Source: Diplonema papillatum | Taxonomy: Eukaryota > Euglenozoa > Diplonemea > Diplonemida > Diplonemidae | Reading direction: 5' to 3' | Length of the DNA: 64,000 nucleotides | Assembly (NCBI GenBank): GCA_030068145.1 | Contig: JAPJBO010000179.1 | Coordinates: 62,001 to 126,000, forward strand | In this document: positions 40,352 to 51,585 of the stretch, one piece after another | Layout of the letters: every line of letters starts with the position of its first letter | How positions within the stretch are numbered: position 1 is the stretch's first letter | The notes under the pieces: model-generated | Seen by the model: the letters and a program-made list of their open reading frames with translations, nothing else | Told to the model about the DNA's origin: nothing | Databases searched by the model: none | Program-made: the position numbers and the translations under genes

Positions 40352-40600
40352 AATAATGCGCCAATATCTGGAAGACGGTTTGGGGGGTGGTCAGGAGGGT
40401 TAAGACATCGTCATAGCCATAGTCAACGTGGGTATGACTATCCAACAGCAGGGGTGTGAGGGAGGTTCAGGTACCGTCTTGAGGAGTGTCAGAGAGGTAT
40501 GCACATCCATTGCGAGGGTACCTAAGAGGGTACTATAAGCACACACGTGGGGGGTCTAGGATTATGCGCCGATATCTGGAAAACTCCTATTACTCCCCCC
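40352..40600 (+). repeat. Dispersed 245-bp repeat (cassette C copy)
   Basis: Same location as in cassettes A and B. Shortly after it, at about 40635, cassette homology stops and a copy of the 17240-17870 segment begins. Confidence 0.7.
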
Positions 40601-40635
40601 CCCCTCTCCCACGTTTCTCTCGTTCACCCGGTGGG

Positions 40636-41040
40636 GCCTTGCGTCGACAACGCATTGTTGATACTCAGAATTTGTAGTTGGCGGCGTATCGCATGTAACC
40701 GAAGCCGGTGAGTTTCGCCAGTGCACCTTTCGTCGTGGGCGGTTGCACAGCGTCGCTGGCAGCTAGCGGCATCCCCCCACACCCCCTCGACCCCCTTCTG
40801 AGTCGGGTTGGGGACGCAGTGTTCTTCCCGCAGCGTTACAAGGCGGCGACCCCCCGCGAGACGAGCTCACCCGCCGGCCAGAGTGCCCGCTGCAGCACCA
40901 ACTCCGGTGCCGCCACTCACTGTAGCAGAGCCGCAACCTGCAGCGCGCCTCCGGAGCGACTTACGCCCGCGCCGTAGCAGTGCGAAGAGAAGTGAGGAGA
41001 CCGGAAACTCCCCGAAGAGATGGTCCCTGCACTCTAACTC

Positions 41041-41075
<35 letters not shown>

Positions 41076-41311
41076 TCTTTACACGGACTCGCAACAAAAG
41101 GAGTCCGCATGGCTTTCCCCTTCATCCTAGCCTCGAACCCTGCTGAACAGAGTTGAAAAGAGAAGGGGGAAAAAAGGAAAAGAGAAGAAAAGAAAACAAA
41201 TTGAGGGTGGAGGAGGGGGGGGAAGCTGCAGAAAAAAGAGAGAGGTGAATAGACCTGACTCGCTTCGTTTTCTTTTTATCTTTTTTAGCCACATGCAATG
41301 TGTGAGGAAAC
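40636..41311 (+). repeat. Segmental duplicate of 17240-17870
   Basis: It carries the same order of degenerate tandem unit, LINE2 3' end with (TC)n (to about 41071), a purine-rich spacer, and the first 30 bases of the YR element 1 repeat ('ttttttagccacatgcaatgtgtgaggaaac'), where the truncated LINE2 copy begins. It contains no gene. Confidence 0.75.
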
Positions 41312-43631
41312 CCCTGCCCTGTCGATAGAGGAATCACTGACAAACGGTACACCCCTGTGCGGGGTCGCACTCGACTTTGCCAAGTGCTTTGACCGCGTCC
41401 CTCAGGCCCTGGTGCTCGACTTGATGGAGGCGCTTGGGCTTCACGAGCGTGTGCTGGCACCCTTACGCCACATATACAAGCACCTGCGGCGTCGCTTCCG
41501 GTACCCCTTGGGAGTCGGCGAGATGTTCTCTGTCACCAACGGAATTCTCCAGGGCTGCCCGATATCAGTGGTCCTGATCAACGCGCTCCTCTCTGTTCTC
41601 TCGAAGGCCTTGGTCAGCCGAGCTCGGGTGAGTCCGAAGTCGTTCGCCGACGATCTGTACCTGCTGTCGCAACTTGCGAGGCTACTCCAAGAGGGAATTC
41701 GAACCACAGAGGTGTTCGACAGCCTGACAGGCTTTGCCCTCAACGAGGACAAGTCGGTCTCCTTCTCGACGTCCCCAGAGCCTCCTCGCCTCGTGATCGG
41801 TCGCAAAATAATTCGATCGAGCAAAATAGTGAAGGTTTTGGGTGTCCCCCTGGGCACAGAGGGACCCGTTGACAACCGCAGGGCCAACGCCACGGTCGAG
41901 GCCGCGGCCAGACTTGAGGCGGCGCCGCTCATGCATCGCACGAAGTTCCGCATAATGCAGACGATCGCAGCCTCCGCGTATTACGGGGCGGCCTACTGCA
42001 CGAATACAACAGGTGGCTTCGTCAACAGCTCAACGCTCCGAACGGCACTCTCCGCTTGCGTGATCCCTCGATCTAACCGGGCGAAGAGCCCTCTTGCGGT
42101 TCTCTCCCTGGTTGCTAAAGCACACCTGTGTGATCCGGCATGCGCCTCAGGTTTCAGCTTATTCCGCACGTTCGTGAAACAATACGGGAAAGAGAGGTTT
42201 CGGGTGAGGATGGACGCTCTCCTTCGCGTGGGAGCCGACTCGTCTATCAAGGGTCCCGTAGGTCTTATGGCTAATCTTCTGCGGGAGATAAGATTCCTAC
42301 GGGCCACGCAGCACAGCTTCCAGTCCCTGTCTTTCGACGGGACTCCCGTGTCGCTACTCGGTAAAGAAGCCCCACACCTCTTTCGTGAGGGCCTGCGTCT
42401 GCGCGCGTGGCGTTACTTGACCACACAGAGACAAGGATTTGACGGAATCGAAGGAGGGGTGGACGTACGTGCCATGAATCGGCTTTGGCTGAACCGCGCG
42501 ACGGACCACAAATTGAGTTCCGCGATCAGTCGATGTATTGGGGGAGCGGTGTACTCACGGGAATGGTGCCGCAGGAAGTGGGGTTCGGGGAGCGGCGACT
42601 GCGAGTTCTGCGACAGCGGTGCGACGGGGACCCTGTGGCATTACTACTGGCAATGTCCGGGCCCAGGTTGTAGATGGAACGAGCTGCGATCCCGGTTTTG
42701 CATTGCTGAGGCGATGGTCCGGGACATGCCCCAGTGCTTGTGCATTAGAGGGATACCCCCCTACGGGACCCCTCCTGACCTCCTGGAGAAGATCCAGAGG
42801 CTGATCGGTACGATCTCAATCGAGATGGCGCAGGCGCAGCGGAGCCTTGCGGCAACACGCCCTTGGGAACTCGCCTCAGGTGCGTCGACGAAATACGACG
42901 TACACTTAGCAACGGACAGTCGTAAGTTGCTAACGACCAACATCGGAACCCGCTTCGCAGCGACGTTGGTCTTCTGGCTGCGGAGTCTATCATGGGTCAG
43001 CTCCAACCCTCTCCCGACGACAGGCGTGGAACTCGCGCTTGATTTTGAGGCATTTACGCGTTCGAAGCTCCCAGGGAGAACCTTCGCCGAGAAGGGGCTG
43101 CAAATTGGGTACCTTATGCGAGCTATCAACGACCTGTGCTGCGCCGACTCAGGAGTCGCCTCCTTCCCTGGGAAGTGGCGGCAGGGGGTCTGTTCCCTCC
43201 GCTGTTTTGGTGCGCCGGCTATGCCGGGTTGTACCCACCGCCCACGCTTTGCGGCTGGACGGAAGACCGAGTGGATGTTGGGCAAGCTGGAAACAATTTG
43301 CGCCCGTAACAGCTGGAACGATGCCGTGCCTGAATATCCGCACGACGTACCCTATGTTCAGTGGGAGTTGAGATTCTCTGTCAAGATGCTAGCCGCCGCC
43401 ATAGGGCGGGCTATTGCCAAAAGGAGGAGAGCCCGCGAAACAACGTGCCAACACACGCCTGCCAGTCAGAACGCCCCCGGCTGCGCCACCATCGATGCAA
43501 CAATCATCTTTGACAGGGCCACGGCTCGCTCCGCGCCCACGGCGCAACGACTTGCGCCCGCCGTAGTAGTACGGGATAGTAGTGGGGCGACCGGATACTC
43601 CTCGGAGAGATGGTCCCTGCACTCTAACTCG

Positions 43632-43655
<24 letters not shown>
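41312..43655 (+). mobile_element. 5'-truncated LINE2 copy with (TC)n tail
   Basis: It starts inside the RT domain (SIEESLTNGTPLCGVALDFAKCFDRVP) and keeps GILQGCPISV, SFADDLYLL and the CCHC finger (CEFCDSGATGTLWHYYWQC). The frame stays open past the normal stop into (TC)n and flanking DNA. It lacks ORF1, endonuclease and the RT N-terminus, so it is dead. Protein similarity to the full LINE2 is high but clearly not identical, indicating a sister subfamily. Confidence 0.85.
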
Positions 43656-43666
<11 letters not shown>

Positions 43667-43786
43667 CCTTTTCGTAGGAACAATGCTTTGTAAACACGAA
43701 AGAGAACGCTGGCAGCTCGTTTGGGAGAAGATTAGCCTAACGATCATATTCACTCACTATACAATTACGAACAGGCTAAACAAAAA

Positions 43787-44104
43787 ATGGCACTTACTCG
43801 GACTGATATCCTCGAGGATAAGGTCAACTGGGGCACTGTGCCCGTTTGCAAGCTACCGCGCTGCGCGGAGTTTGACGACGGGGAGTTTGACTGCGTGTTC
43901 CCCTCGTGCATCATCGCGCACCGGCCGGAGCAGTCGACGAGGTGCGCCACCTGTGGGTTCTTAGCCTCTCCGTCCTGCCTGAGCAAGAAGCTAGGGGCGG
44001 ATGCCGCCGGTTTCTCCGCGGGTATAAACGGACGACGACTGGTCATGCCCAGTCTGTTGCTGCCTGGCCCACAGGAACGACCGCGCAGCCGACCCGATTC
44101 TTGA
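43787..44104 (+). CDS. Small Cys-rich ORF of unknown function
   Basis: The 105-residue frame begins MALTRTDILEDKVNWG at an ATG after an A-rich stretch. It has paired cysteines and a histidine (CKLPRC, CVFPSCIIAH, CATCGFLASPSC) suggesting one or two zinc-binding sites. It follows the truncated LINE2 and precedes a gene-free 400-base stretch. It may be a small host gene or the N-terminus of a lost element gag. Confidence 0.35.
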   Translation: MALTRTDILEDKVNWGTVPVCKLPRCAEFDDGEFDCVFPSCIIAHRPEQSTRCATCGFLASPSCLSKKLGADAAGFSAGINGRRLVMPSLLLPGPQERPRSRPDS

Positions 44105-44501
44105 GGAGGCGGTAGAGTTTCCCCCTTTCAATCTTTGCGCGGGGTGTTGTGATTGACACTGAAGACTTACTGAAGCTGTAGACGAGCGTGCATCGGAGCG
44201 CGAAGGTAAGGTGAGAAGTGTGCTGGTACCCCCACGACCGGGAGTGTTGGTGTTGCAACACCTGTAAACGGCACGTGTAGGCGTTCACCGAAACTTCCGG
44301 GTTGAGTTCAGACCGATCTTAAACGCACGGCGTAGACCAGGAAAAACTTAACCTACCAGACCTACGAGAAGAGAACGAGTGCAAAATTAACGGAAGTAGT
44401 GCAACCTACCAGACCGACAGAGACCACCGCAAACTTACTTGCCTCCCCTATTCCGCCCAAACTAGAACCAACTACAACGACCCTGCCAGCTAAAAGGTTT
44501 T
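44105..44501. other. No gene seen
   Basis: No credible ORF, RNA gene or repeat is recognised apart from repeated 'acctaccagacc' near 44350-44410. Confidence 0.35.
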
Positions 44502-44700
44502 TGTATAAGCACCTGCTTTGTAGGAAATGCTTGAGGAGTCTATCAAAGGAGGTAAATGTGCTGTAGCCCACACGAAACACAGGTAAATCTGGGTTTAGTG
44601 GCGGGCGTAAGCGTTCAACAGAAAAGACCCACTTTGTAGTTGTATTGTTTTCTCCCCCTCTAGCCTCCTTCGAAATGAGCACAAGGCAGTCCCTCGAGTA
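44502..44700 (+). mobile_element. MITE (TGTATAAGC subfamily) in the promoter of the DUF268-like gene
   Basis: It begins TGTATAAGCACCTGCTTTG and ends CCCTCGAGTA with T-runs on both sides. It ends 67 bases upstream of the ATG at 44768, so it may supply promoter or leader sequence to that gene. Confidence 0.65.
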
Positions 44701-44767
44701 TTTTTCTCCCCACCTCTCGCAGATATCAACCGGGAACGGCGAGAAAGGAAAAAATAAACCGAGCAAA

Positions 44768-45667
44768 ATGGCGGTCGCGGCGATGCTGGCGGCCGGCTTT
44801 CTGGTGCTGGCCGAGCCGCCCCGAGAGATGCCGGCGGAGCTGGCCGACCGGTACACGATGCACGGCAAGGCGAAGACGGCCCGGTTTTACGTCGACGACA
44901 CCGGCGACGGGGAAGGCACGCATTACAACTACCCCGAGAGCTCGATCAACGACTTCATCGCGGCGGCGGAGCGCGTGAAGGCGAAGGGAGTCGACGTCGC
45001 GACCGAGAACAAGCGGCTTTGGCTCTTCGAAGCGCTGCGACTGCACCCGTTGGAGGCGGGCGCGAAGGTGGCCGTCTACGGCAGCATCGAGCCTTGGTAC
45101 GAAGCTATCGCTGTGGCGCACGGGGCAGGGTCTGTGGTGACGATCGAGTACAACAATTACACCCTCAACCACGACAAGATGAAGACGGTGACCGTGGCAG
45201 CCTGCGCCGCCGATCCGGAACCGGCGGAGTGCCGAGACTTCGATGCTGCCTTCTCGATGTCGTCGTTCGACCACGACGGTCTCGGCCGCTACGGGGACCC
45301 TCTCGACCCGGACGGCGACCTGCGGGCCATGAAGACGGCCCTCTCGCAGCTGAAGCCCGGCGGGATCCTCTTCCTCACGGTCCCCGTGGGCCCGGACGTC
45401 GTCGTATGGAACCTGCACCGCCGCTACGGCTACAGCCGGCTCAAGCTCCTCCTGGCGGGGTGGGACGTGCTCGCCCGGGTCGCCTGGGACAAGAAGAAGC
45501 TGTTTGCCGCCGCGGATTACAAGAACTCTTACGAGCCCGTGTTCGTGCTGCGCAGGCCGCTGCCTGGCACAGAGCCGACAGACTTCACGAAGAAGAAGAA
45601 GAAGGGCAAGAAAGCGACGAAACCGTCAGAAACACCCGCTGGAGACAAGCCGGAGGAGGAGCTATGA
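44768..45667 (+). CDS. DUF268-like protein, methyltransferase-fold candidate
   Basis: The intronless 299-residue protein (ATG 44768 in 'gcaaaatggcg') starts with a short hydrophobic segment (AVAAMLAAGFLVLA), possibly a signal or anchor. The core has features I associate with DUF268: VYGSIEPWYEAIAVAHGA, VTIEYNNYTLNHDK, an acidic FDAAFSMSSFDHDGLGRYGDPLDPDGD block, and LKPGGILFLTVPVGPD, which resembles the late strand of a class I SAM methyltransferase. The C-terminus is Lys-rich (KKKKKGKKATK). Substrate is unknown. It is followed by tandem partial copies of its 3' third. It is GC-rich with strong codon bias, like YKT6, which supports host origin. Confidence 0.65.
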   Translation: MAVAAMLAAGFLVLAEPPREMPAELADRYTMHGKAKTARFYVDDTGDGEGTHYNYPESSINDFIAAAERVKAKGVDVATENKRLWLFEALRLHPLEAGAKVAVYGSIEPWYEAIAVAHGAGSVVTIEYNNYTLNHDKMKTVTVAACAADPEPAECRDFDAAFSMSSFDHDGLGRYGDPLDPDGDLRAMKTALSQLKPGGILFLTVPVGPDVVVWNLHRRYGYSRLKLLLAGWDVLARVAWDKKKLFAAADYKNSYEPVFVLRRPLPGTEPTDFTKKKKKGKKATKPSETPAGDKPEEEL

Positions 45668-47600
45668 GAACCCGTGTGCCGGTATCTTGTGTTCTCCAGA
45701 GTCCCCGTGGGCACCGACTTCGTCGTGTGGAACCTGCACCGCCGCTACGGCTACAGCCGGCTCAAGCTCCTCCTGGCGGGGTGGGACGTGCTCGCCCGGG
45801 TCGCCTGGGACAAGAAGAAGCTGTTTGCCGCCGCGGATTACAAGAACTCTTACGAGCCCGTGTTCGTGCTGCGCAGGCCGCTGCCTGGCACAGAGCCGAC
45901 AGACTTCACGAAGAAGAAGAAGAAGGGCAAGAAAGCGACGAAACCGTCAGAAACACCCGCTGGAGACAAGCCGGAGGAGGAGCTATGAGAACCCGTGTGC
46001 CGGTATCTTGTGTTCTCCAGAGTCCCCGTGGGCACCGACTTCGTCGTGTGGAACCTGCACCGCCGCTACGGCTACAGCCGGCTCAAGCTCTTCCTGGCGG
46101 GGTGGGACGTGCTCGCCCGGGTCGCCTGGGACGAGAAGAAGCTGTTTGCTACCACGGATTACAAGAACTCTTACGAGCCCGTGTTCGTGCTGCGCAGGCC
46201 GCTGCCTGGCACAGAGCCGACAGACTCCACAAAGAAGAAGAAGAAGGGCAAGAAAGCGACGAAACCGTCAGAAACACCCGCTGGAGACAAGCCGGAGGAG
46301 GAGCTATGAGAACCCGTGTGCCGTCAGTATCGTGTGTTCTCCAGAGTCCCCGTGGGCACCGACTTCGTCGTGTGGAACCTGCACCGCCGCTAAAGCTACG
46401 CGAAGCTATTGTTGCAGATTCGACTCGCCACAGCAATCAACGGGGTGCCGATCCTGTTCCGTGTCAGAAGGAAGCCCCAAAAAATTAGAGGGAAATCCCA
46501 AAAATGTGTCTGTTTGGGACAAGGGCAGGACGTTGGTGACGATCGAGTATTCCAACTACGCCCTCAACCACGACAAGATGAAGACAGTGACAGTGGCAGC
46601 CTGCCTGGCGTACAACCCACGGACTTCACGAAGAAGAAGAAGAAGAAGGGCAAGAAAGCGACGAAACTGTCAGAAACATCCTCTGGAGACAATCCGGAGG
46701 AGCGATGAGAACCGGTGTGTGTGCCCTGACGCTACCAGCGTACAGCTGAAACCGAAGGCATCGTGTTCTTCAGTCCCCGTGGCGCCGACGTGTGGAACCC
46801 TCACCGCCGCTACACTACAACATGGGGCCGATGTCGTCGTGTGGAACCTGCACCGCCGCTACAGCTACAGCAGGCTCAACTCCTCCTGGCTGGGACGTAG
46901 CCCGCGTTCGTGCTGCGCAGGCCGCTGCCTGGCACAGAACTAACGGTCTTCACGAAGAAGAAGAAGAAGAAGAAGAAGAAGAAGAAGAAGAAGAAGAAGA
47001 AGAAGAAGAAGAAGAAGAAGAAGAAGAAGAAGAAGAAGAAGAAGAAGAAGAAGAAGAAGAAGAAGAAGAAGAAGAAGAAGAAGAAGAAGAAGAAGAAGAA
47101 GAAGAAGAAGAAGAAGAAGAAGAAGAAGAAGAAGAAGAAGAAGAAGAAGAAGAAGAAGAAGAAGAAGAAGAAGAAGAAGAAGAAGAAGAAGAAGAAGAAG
47201 AAGAAGAAGAAGAAGAAGAAGAAGAAGAAGAAGGGCAAGACAGCGACGAAACCGTCAGAAACACCCGCTGGAGACAAGCCGGAGGAGGAGCTATGAGAAC
47301 CCGTGTGCCGACGGTATCTTGTGTTATCCAGAGTCCCCGTGGGCACCGACTTCGTCGTGTGAAACCTGCACCGTACGCGAAGCTATTGCTGTGGCGCAGG
47401 ACGTCTTTTCTCAGCATACACGAACAAGTCAGATTCCACTCGCCACAGCAATCTACGGGGATGCCGATCCGGTTCCGTTACAGAAGGAACCCCCAAATAA
47501 TTAGCGTTCGAGCTGCGCAGTGGCACAGATTTAACGAGGAGAAAAAGAAAAAGAAGAAGAAGAAGAAGAAGGGCTGAAGACAAGCCGGAGGAGGAGCTAT
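45668..47600 (+). repeat. Tandem array of the DUF268-like gene 3' module
   Basis: Two nearly perfect 321-base units (coding parts 45704-45988 and 46025-46309) repeat the gene from VPVG to the stop. Each unit keeps an open frame and a stop but no start of its own beyond 'acccgtgtgcc'. Further units at 46310-47600 are increasingly scrambled and truncated. None is likely to be translated as a protein by itself. Confidence 0.85.
46954..47233 (+). repeat. (GAA)n microsatellite, about 93 units
   Basis: The Lys codons AAGAAGAAGAAG of the repeated module have expanded to about 280 bases of pure GAA. All six frames remain open as poly-E, K, R, F, S or L; none is a gene. Confidence 0.95.
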
Positions 47601-49335
47601 GAGAATCCGTATCCCGACGCTACCAGCAGCTTGTTGCACGTTTCATGAAAGGCGAAGAAGGCTGCAAGTCGCAGCCTGCGCGACGCATCGGTCAAAAGAA
47701 GGCCATCGTCCTCTTTCGACCACAGCAAACTGCTCGGCTTCACTGCATCAAGAGTAGGAATGCAACGAAAGTGCACAAAACCAGGGGCGGGAGACAAGCG
47801 CGCGAGGAGAAGCTCTGAGTTCATTTGCATCACTCCTGTGTGCAGCACAACTACGCGCTTGACCGCAAAAGGTCCAAGAACGTTATTCCAGGACTGCGCA
47901 AGCCCCCCGCGATTGCGCACACGAGAAGGGTAGTCTATCAATCCAGACTTACGATACTCGTTCTCAGATTCACGGTTTCATCAGAGCATCAATCGGGTGA
48001 ATGATACTTGCCACCGCCACCTTTTCATGGAATTGCTCGATCGATACCCCCCTTCCTCAACTCTTCGCCCTATCGAGGGCTGGGTTGACCCACGTTATCT
48101 TCCGGGATCCTTGCTGGCATTTCGTGCTCACATTCTTCTTTTCGAATGAAGCGTCAATCAAGTCAAGCGCTTACAGTGCCAGCCTTGATGGCCAGCAAAT
48201 TGCCGTCTAGTGAATCAAGCAGCTTTTTCGTGCTCTTGGCGACGCACCCTGGTTTCCTGTCCAATAATGTGTGAGCCGGTCGTCCCTATCCCTTGAAACT
48301 GCATCGACGTGCCTGCCGCTGTTTATCACAGTGAATCACGGTCCACCACGGTCTATCAGGTCCATCCCTAGTCCCTAAAGCTGCATCGAATTGCCCGATT
48401 CTTCGGTCTATCACGGTCTATCAAGAGGGGATGGACCGGCTCAATAATGTGGTTTGCATGCAGGGTATCTGTCCGGGGGTTGGTTGTAGTCAAGCGCATG
48501 AACCCAATAAAAAAGTTCCGAGACAGCCCGATACAGAAAAAAGCTCCCCCCCCCCCCAATCCCCTCACACTGTCACACCGCACACAAAGCTGAACCTCAC
48601 AAGCACAAAACGTCGAAAGACACCAATCTGTACGCCCATACGGGATCGTCGGAAACACAAATCCACCACCTAGGAAGTGCAGATCATGTCCTGACGGCTA
48701 GCGATTCTCTAGCGCTACGGACCGGAAACCAACCTCACGCGAATTTTTGGACAGAGTGATGTAACTTGCAGTTAAATCTTGGATGAATTTGCAGCCACAA
48801 CACAGCAGTCATACTGTCTGTACGCGCGCGAGTTCGCGATCAGGAGCCCAGCGGAAAAGCAACAGAATGGGCCAAGACACCAATCTGTGCACCCATACGG
48901 GATCGTCCGAAACACACTCAGCTTAGCGAGACACACAAGATACTCAGTCTCGGCATCCAGTAAGGTTCCCCAGCCCGTCGATTATGCAGATAGCAAGTGC
49001 ATGCATGGTAGCCGCCACTGTAGATTAGGTCCACTGGCCATTCCACATTCGGACAATTCTAGAGGCAGTGCTCAATTCCCTTTCCAGTAATCATCAAGGA
49101 TTGCCTCATCTCCATTTCAGCGCGCTTGTGGGCTTGACACCAGTGGTCAGGTGACACCGCTGTTTATCTTAACTCGTACTCAACCTCATTTGCGCCGGAG
49201 CGATGCAACATCTTCTTGAAGTAGATTTGATGCTAGCATCAATGGTGCATGCGGGGCAGTGTTCTGTCTAAACATTCGAACTAAAAATTCTCCCCCAGAG
49301 GAAGAAAAACGAGAGGGATTTTTTGAATACACAAC
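47601..49335. other. Intergenic stretch, no gene seen
   Basis: It includes two units of the 'ctgcatcgaattgcc...cacggtctatca' repeat at 48290-48440, a poly-C run near 48547, and two copies of a 'caatctgt(a/g)c(g/a)cccatacgggatcgtc' motif near 48625 and 48880. Frames are short and show no domain. Confidence 0.4.
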
Positions 49336-50085
49336 ATGGCGCCCCAAGTGGTAACCGACGTGTGGATGAACCCGTGCGGCGGCGGTTCGTCGACGGACTG
49401 GTCCGCGTTCGAGAAGATGCTGGACGGGGTTTCGAAGGTTCCGGAGGAGGAGCACCGGGAGGAGTACTGGGGGAAGGGCACTGCCGCCCACTTCTGGGGA
49501 TCAGACCTGAAGCCCGTCCGCCGCGTCATCGCCAACGTCGTCAAGATCAACAAAGGCGATGACTGGAAGTCGGTGTCCCTGACCTCCCAGAAGGAAGCTG
49601 ACGCGAAGGACGTGTACCGCAAGAAGCTCACCGTCGACAGATGGCCGCAGGGTATGCGGAGCCTTTTTCGTCCTCATTGAACAGAAAAGAAGCCACCCTA
49701 AAAAAAAGTCACTTTTCGTCTTCATTGAGAAGTGCTGATGCCTTCGCGGACCACGATTCGCAACGGGCGAGTATTTTCGCAATCGGGTGCCACGCTTTCC
49801 TCGATCTCTTTCAACCCCTGTTTCTAGGGAGTGCGTGCATCCTTGGAAGAAGTCTTTATTGAACAGACCTCCAACAAAATGACGACACTGGGGGGCGACG
49901 CGTCCGGAGGGTCCTTCAGCGGGGAAGCCACGTCTTATTGTTGTGAATCGAGTCACGGAATCCCTCTTCGGTTGGGCCTTCAGCGTGCTGCGGACCTAAA
50001 CACGACCTACGAAACCCCCAAGACACGGTCACAGACGAACGGCGTGGATGCAAAGCCACCCCGCCATCATTTCATCACCCTGTGA
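49336..50085 (+). CDS. Two-exon gene of unknown function
   Basis: Exon 1 (49336-49651) starts MAPQVVTDVWMNPCGGG and reads as an ordinary charged soluble protein through KLTVDRWPQ. A GTATGC donor follows, and an AG acceptor at 49830-49831 restores the frame: RWPQ|VRASLEEVFIEQTSNKM. Exon 2 (49832-50085) ends at TGA, for 189 residues in total. The C-terminal 60 residues are low-complexity. I recognise no family. The intron model is inferred from frame continuity and could be wrong at the 3' side. Confidence 0.5.
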
Positions 50086-50132
50086 GGTGTGAATCACTGT
50101 CAAAAGCACCACCATATGCTTTGTGGGTTAAC

Positions 50133-50370
50133 TCGCACACACAACACAACGCGCCTCACACAACACAACGCGCCACACACAACACAACGCGCCACACACG
50201 CATGTGTCACTTAGAGTGAGCCTCACGCTGAATCGTGACTTTTCCGGTTCAGCGTCACTTAGAGTGAGATCTCACTCTAAGTGACGCTGAATCAGGTTTT
50301 TTGCAGTCACTCAGTCACCCGAAACTCTCCGAAACTCCCCGCAACTCCCCGATACTCAGCCCGATTTTTG
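50133..50370 (+). repeat. Composite of three simple repeats around a palindrome array
   Basis: Order: 'cacacaacacaacgcgc' units (50133-50203), inverted 'agtgacgctgaa(t)c / ttcagcgtcact' units with an AGTGAGATCTCACT palindrome (50204-50290), then 'ccgaaactcccc' units (50318-50360). The same three repeats occur in opposite order at 58925-59765. Confidence 0.75.
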
Positions 50371-50389
50371 TGGGAAAAAGTGGGGCTGC

Positions 50390-50525
50390 CGGTGGGTGGG
50401 CAGGTGTACAGGTTGGTAGTTGAGTGGACAGATGGGTGGATGGTGGTGGACAGGTCGGTGGATGGGTGAACAGGTGGGTAGTTGGGTAGACGGGTGCGGG
50501 CAAGTGGGTGAGGTGTGCAGGTAGG
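50390..50525 (+). repeat. Degenerate GGTGGGTGGACAGG tandem tract
   Basis: A G/T-rich tract of variable 10-14 base units such as 'gacaggtcggtggatgggtgaacaggtgggta'. No gene. Confidence 0.6.
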
Positions 50526-51585
50526 TGTGCTAGTGTGCTTCGGACGCGGCTCTCTTGAGCCGTCCGTGTTCCTCCTCCTCCGATCCTCTTCCTCTACAAA
50601 CCGGATGCATCTACCAACTGTAGCTTGGACTCCTGGGCAGTTGTTGAGGCACACCCTTCAGCCTGCGGATTCGGAGGGCCTCAAGGCGAACCAGCAGTTG
50701 CTGGAAAACCTGCAGGACCTGCCTTTGAGTCCTTGGACACAGGGAGGAGTCTGAACAGGACGCGTCGTGTGCATGTGCGCAGGTTCAACCATCATCTGAC
50801 TCTTCTGTTTGCGGTTGCAACCTTCGGTACCACGAGTTTGCCATTCTTATGTCAAACTCTCCAATCCCCTCTTGGGTTTTGGTTTGGGCAAAAAGTATTC
50901 GCGCCCGCCATCTCCCGATGACCTTCCCACTTCTGACCACGCTGCAGCAGTCACGTGTAAACCGGGCAGACCCAGTCGTCCCCCATCTGGTCCCGAACGA
51001 CGAGCACCGCTCCTGCACCCGAGTTTAGCCTTCGATGATTGGAAGCCGCATCGGAAACAGTGGGTCAACCCATCCCGGAATTCTGAATCCGTGCACCCGG
51101 TTGAAAGGAGTGTCCACTTCGGAGTCCACGTTCACTTATGTGGGGAGTTGTAGAGTACGGGAGGAACCGGAAATCTCCGGAAAGATGGTACCCGCATTCC
51201 AACTCGTCTCGGGAATGGTCAGTCGACGACCGTATGCAGGTAGGTGGAGGCCCTGGGACTGCGAAGGTGTGACCACCCCATAAGGAGGACTCTCTATCTT
51301 GCGTTATCTCTCTGTCCCAGTCGCCATAGCAACCGTATCCTTGGCCAAGCATCATCCTGCAACCCATGGCCATCGTGCCTCTCATTTTGGGTATCAACCT
51401 GTACTTTATTGGTGGCTTGCCGTGGCTACCCTTGAAGGAAAGCGGCTCCGGGTTCTGCCCGGAAACACCTTGGGTGGAAAGAAGCGGGAGGGAGTTTGAT
51501 CACATCAGAGAGTAAGAAAGAACGCAAGGGAGAGAGGGCGAAAACCGTCTGTAGGGTGGCGGGCTTGCCTCGTTCATCTTCGACG
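50526..51585. other. LINE2 upstream region, no gene seen
   Basis: At 51150-51215 a degenerate copy of the LINE2 3' end occurs ('gaggaaccggaaatctccggaaagatggtacccgcattccaactcgtctc') without the TC tail. It may be an older LINE2 tail upstream of the full copy, or a shared motif in the 5' UTR. The 5' end of LINE2 cannot be fixed. Confidence 0.4.

Noticed and set aside
46792..47577. Frames with long poly-Glu, poly-Lys, poly-Phe or poly-Ser
   Set aside because: They come from the GAA microsatellite in a degenerate repeat array; there is no independent start or domain.
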